A stretch of DNA of 54,971 nt from assembly GCA_027318915.1 (NCBI GenBank), contig DAHVOH010000011.1, positions 1-54,971 of the forward strand, written 5' to 3'. Each line of letters begins with the position of its first letter. The first letter of the stretch is position 1. Of the stretch, positions 53,925-54,971 are shown piece after piece. The notes under the pieces are model-generated. The model did no database searches. It saw nothing but the letters and a program-made list of their open reading frames with translations, and had not been told where the DNA came from. The DNA comes from Clostridiales bacterium (lineage in GTDB: Bacteria > Bacillota_E > Sulfobacillia > Sulfobacillales > JAIMBI01). Made by a program: the position numbers and the translations under genes.

Positions 53925-54971
53925 GTGTACGATTTGGTGATTGTGGGCGGCGGGGTGTGGGGCACCGCGGCAGCCTTGAGTGCGGTGGAGCTGGGGTTGC
54001 CGTCGGTGCTGCTGGTGGAGAAGAATGCCTATGTGGCCGGCGAGAGCAGCGCCAAAGCCGGCGGCATCGTCTCCGCGTTCGTATCCGAACCGGATGACTT
54101 CGCGTGGGTGGCGCGCAGCCGCGAACTGTTTCGGCAGGCTCAGAGGGCGTCGGGCGACTTGTCCATGATTCGCGAGTCCGGGATGGTGACACTCGCGGCC
54201 AAGGAGCATGTCTCACTGCTGGATGGGCCGGTGCACACGCTTAAGGCGCGCGGGATTCCGGTGGAGTCGTGGGACCGAGGGGAGCTCCGCGCCCATTATC
54301 CGGCCCTGGATCGCGTGGGCGACGACGTGGCGGCTTTGTGGACGCCCGAGGACTGGAGCGTCAATCCGACGGCTTATGCCACAGCCACTTTGGCGTTGGC
54401 GCAAGCGCGCGGGCTCCAGGTCAGGCTCGGCTGGAGAGTGGAGGCGATTCGGGTCGAGGAGGCTCGTGTCCGTTTGGAAGGACCGGACGGACCCGTCGAA
54501 GCGGCTCGCGTCCTGATTGCAGCCGGAACCTGGACGCGAAAACTGGTGCAGACGGCTGGCTTGGATCTGCCGCTGCTGCCGTATCGGACGCAGCTGGCGT
54601 CTTTGGAGTTCCCGGCGCCCCTGGACCTGCCGATTGTCCGTATTCTGGAGAACGATATGTACTTTGTGCCCGACGGGCCGCAGAACCTGCTGGCGGGCGA
54701 CGGCACCCGACTCTGGGAGCACGATCCGGACGACTATCGGACGGCCGGTGACGCCGATTTTGAGCAGGACGTGGCGCAGGGCCTGCTGGGCTTGACCTCG
54801 CGGGCCGAGCAGGCGGCGCTGCGACGGTCATGGGCGGGACTGTGCGGCGGAACGCCGGACCGCCGGGCCCTGTTGGGACCGGTGGCCGATCGGCTGGTGG
54901 TGGCCTGCGGGGACAATGGGTTCGGCATCAAGCGGGGTCCCGCCATCGGCGAGCTGGCCGCCAAGGTGGCA
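53925..54971 (+). CDS. FAD-dependent amine/amino-acid oxidase (DadA/sarcosine oxidase type), cut by window end
   Basis: At least 349 residues, running off the right edge. The FAD fold is YDLVIVGGGVWGTAAALSA at residues 2-20, followed by the LLVEKNAYVAGESSAKAGGI segment. The C-terminal FAD motif VACGDNGFGIKRGPAIGELAA is almost complete at the edge, so only a few tens of residues are missing. GGGAG lies eight bases before the GTG start. It follows the aminotransferase after 165 bases. It belongs to the same broad family as the oxidase at 11584, and again stands near a TPP enzyme, but the two sequences are clearly divergent. Confidence 0.85.
   Translation, partial: MYDLVIVGGGVWGTAAALSAVELGLPSVLLVEKNAYVAGESSAKAGGIVSAFVSEPDDFAWVARSRELFRQAQRASGDLSMIRESGMVTLAAKEHVSLLDGPVHTLKARGIPVESWDRGELRAHYPALDRVGDDVAALWTPEDWSVNPTAYATATLALAQARGLQVRLGWRVEAIRVEEARVRLEGPDGPVEAARVLIAAGTWTRKLVQTAGLDLPLLPYRTQLASLEFPAPLDLPIVRILENDMYFVPDGPQNLLAGDGTRLWEHDPDDYRTAGDADFEQDVAQGLLGLTSRAEQAALRRSWAGLCGGTPDRRALLGPVADRLVVACGDNGFGIKRGPAIGELAAKVA

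Noticed and set aside
50793..54209. A very long open frame (about 1138 codons) on the minus strand
   Set aside because: It is antisense to the TPP enzyme, aminotransferase and oxidase genes, is histidine/arginine rich, and has no motif. High GC makes long antisense frames common. The same applies to 3300-5546 plus and 41557-43860 plus.

Overview
The window is about 55 kb of high-GC bacterial chromosome, densely packed with metabolic genes. Strong purine-rich ribosome binding sites, several GTG starts and one TTG start, TTAACA-type Pho-box repeats, split pntA subunits and two sets of 2-oxoacid:ferredoxin oxidoreductase genes fit best with a high-GC member of the Bacillota (Sulfobacillus/Symbiobacterium-like). 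That placement is an inference; no rRNA or tRNA gene is present to confirm it.

Layout. 1-736: the start of an IS transposase beside a decayed RHS/YD-repeat fragment. 1011-11300 (minus strand): a run of hydrolases comprising an alpha/beta hydrolase, a HAD phosphatase, an N-acyl-D-amino-acid deacylase, an ACMSD-type amidohydrolase, a gamma-glutamyltransferase-like acylase, a zinc phospholipase C-like protein, a GNAT acetyltransferase and a penicillin-acylase-family amidase. 11584-14431 (plus): an FAD amine/amino-acid oxidase overlapping a thiamine-diphosphate (TPP) enzyme. 14931-16682 (minus): an orphan family-5 oligopeptide-binding lipoprotein ending in a strong shared terminator. 17391-27862 (minus): twelve closely spaced genes encoding the transhydrogenase pntA1-pntA2-pntB, a GltD-like flavoprotein, and two complete four-subunit 2-oxoacid:ferredoxin oxidoreductases. 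28186-30336 (plus): a DUF1537 four-carbon acid sugar kinase and a PdxA2-type dehydrogenase. 30396-31379 (minus): a Pit phosphate transporter with a four-repeat Pho box upstream. 32185-35771 (plus): a small membrane protein, a CGNR zinc-finger regulator and an M61 peptidase. 36770-37933: an IS4-like transposase pseudogene. 38382-41080 (plus): a secreted protein with seven Cys-pair repeats and a small membrane protein. 41749-46261 (minus): a 1154-residue fusion of a beta-helix to two CbbX-type AAA+ modules, and a membrane-anchored alpha/beta hydrolase. 46609-54971 (plus): an acyl-CoA catabolic operon with a visible promoter and a TetR-type operator, followed by a second TPP enzyme, an aminotransferase and a second FAD oxidase cut by the window end.

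How it may work together. Most genes suit a cell living on peptides, acylated amino acids and organic acids. Peptides are bound by the lipoprotein. Acyl, D- and gamma-glutamyl derivatives are opened by the amidases. Amino acids become 2-oxoacids through the FAD oxidases and the aminotransferase. The two ferredoxin oxidoreductases make acyl-CoA and reduced ferredoxin. The GltD-like protein and the proton-translocating transhydrogenase balance the electrons, and the ADP-forming acyl-CoA synthetase can recover ATP. The parts are visible in the sequence; this flow is inference.

The least conventional items are the beta-helix/tandem AAA+ protein, the seven-repeat secreted protein, the cluster of hairpins between pit and the small membrane protein, and the promoter/operator/40-codon leader ahead of the acyl-CoA operon.
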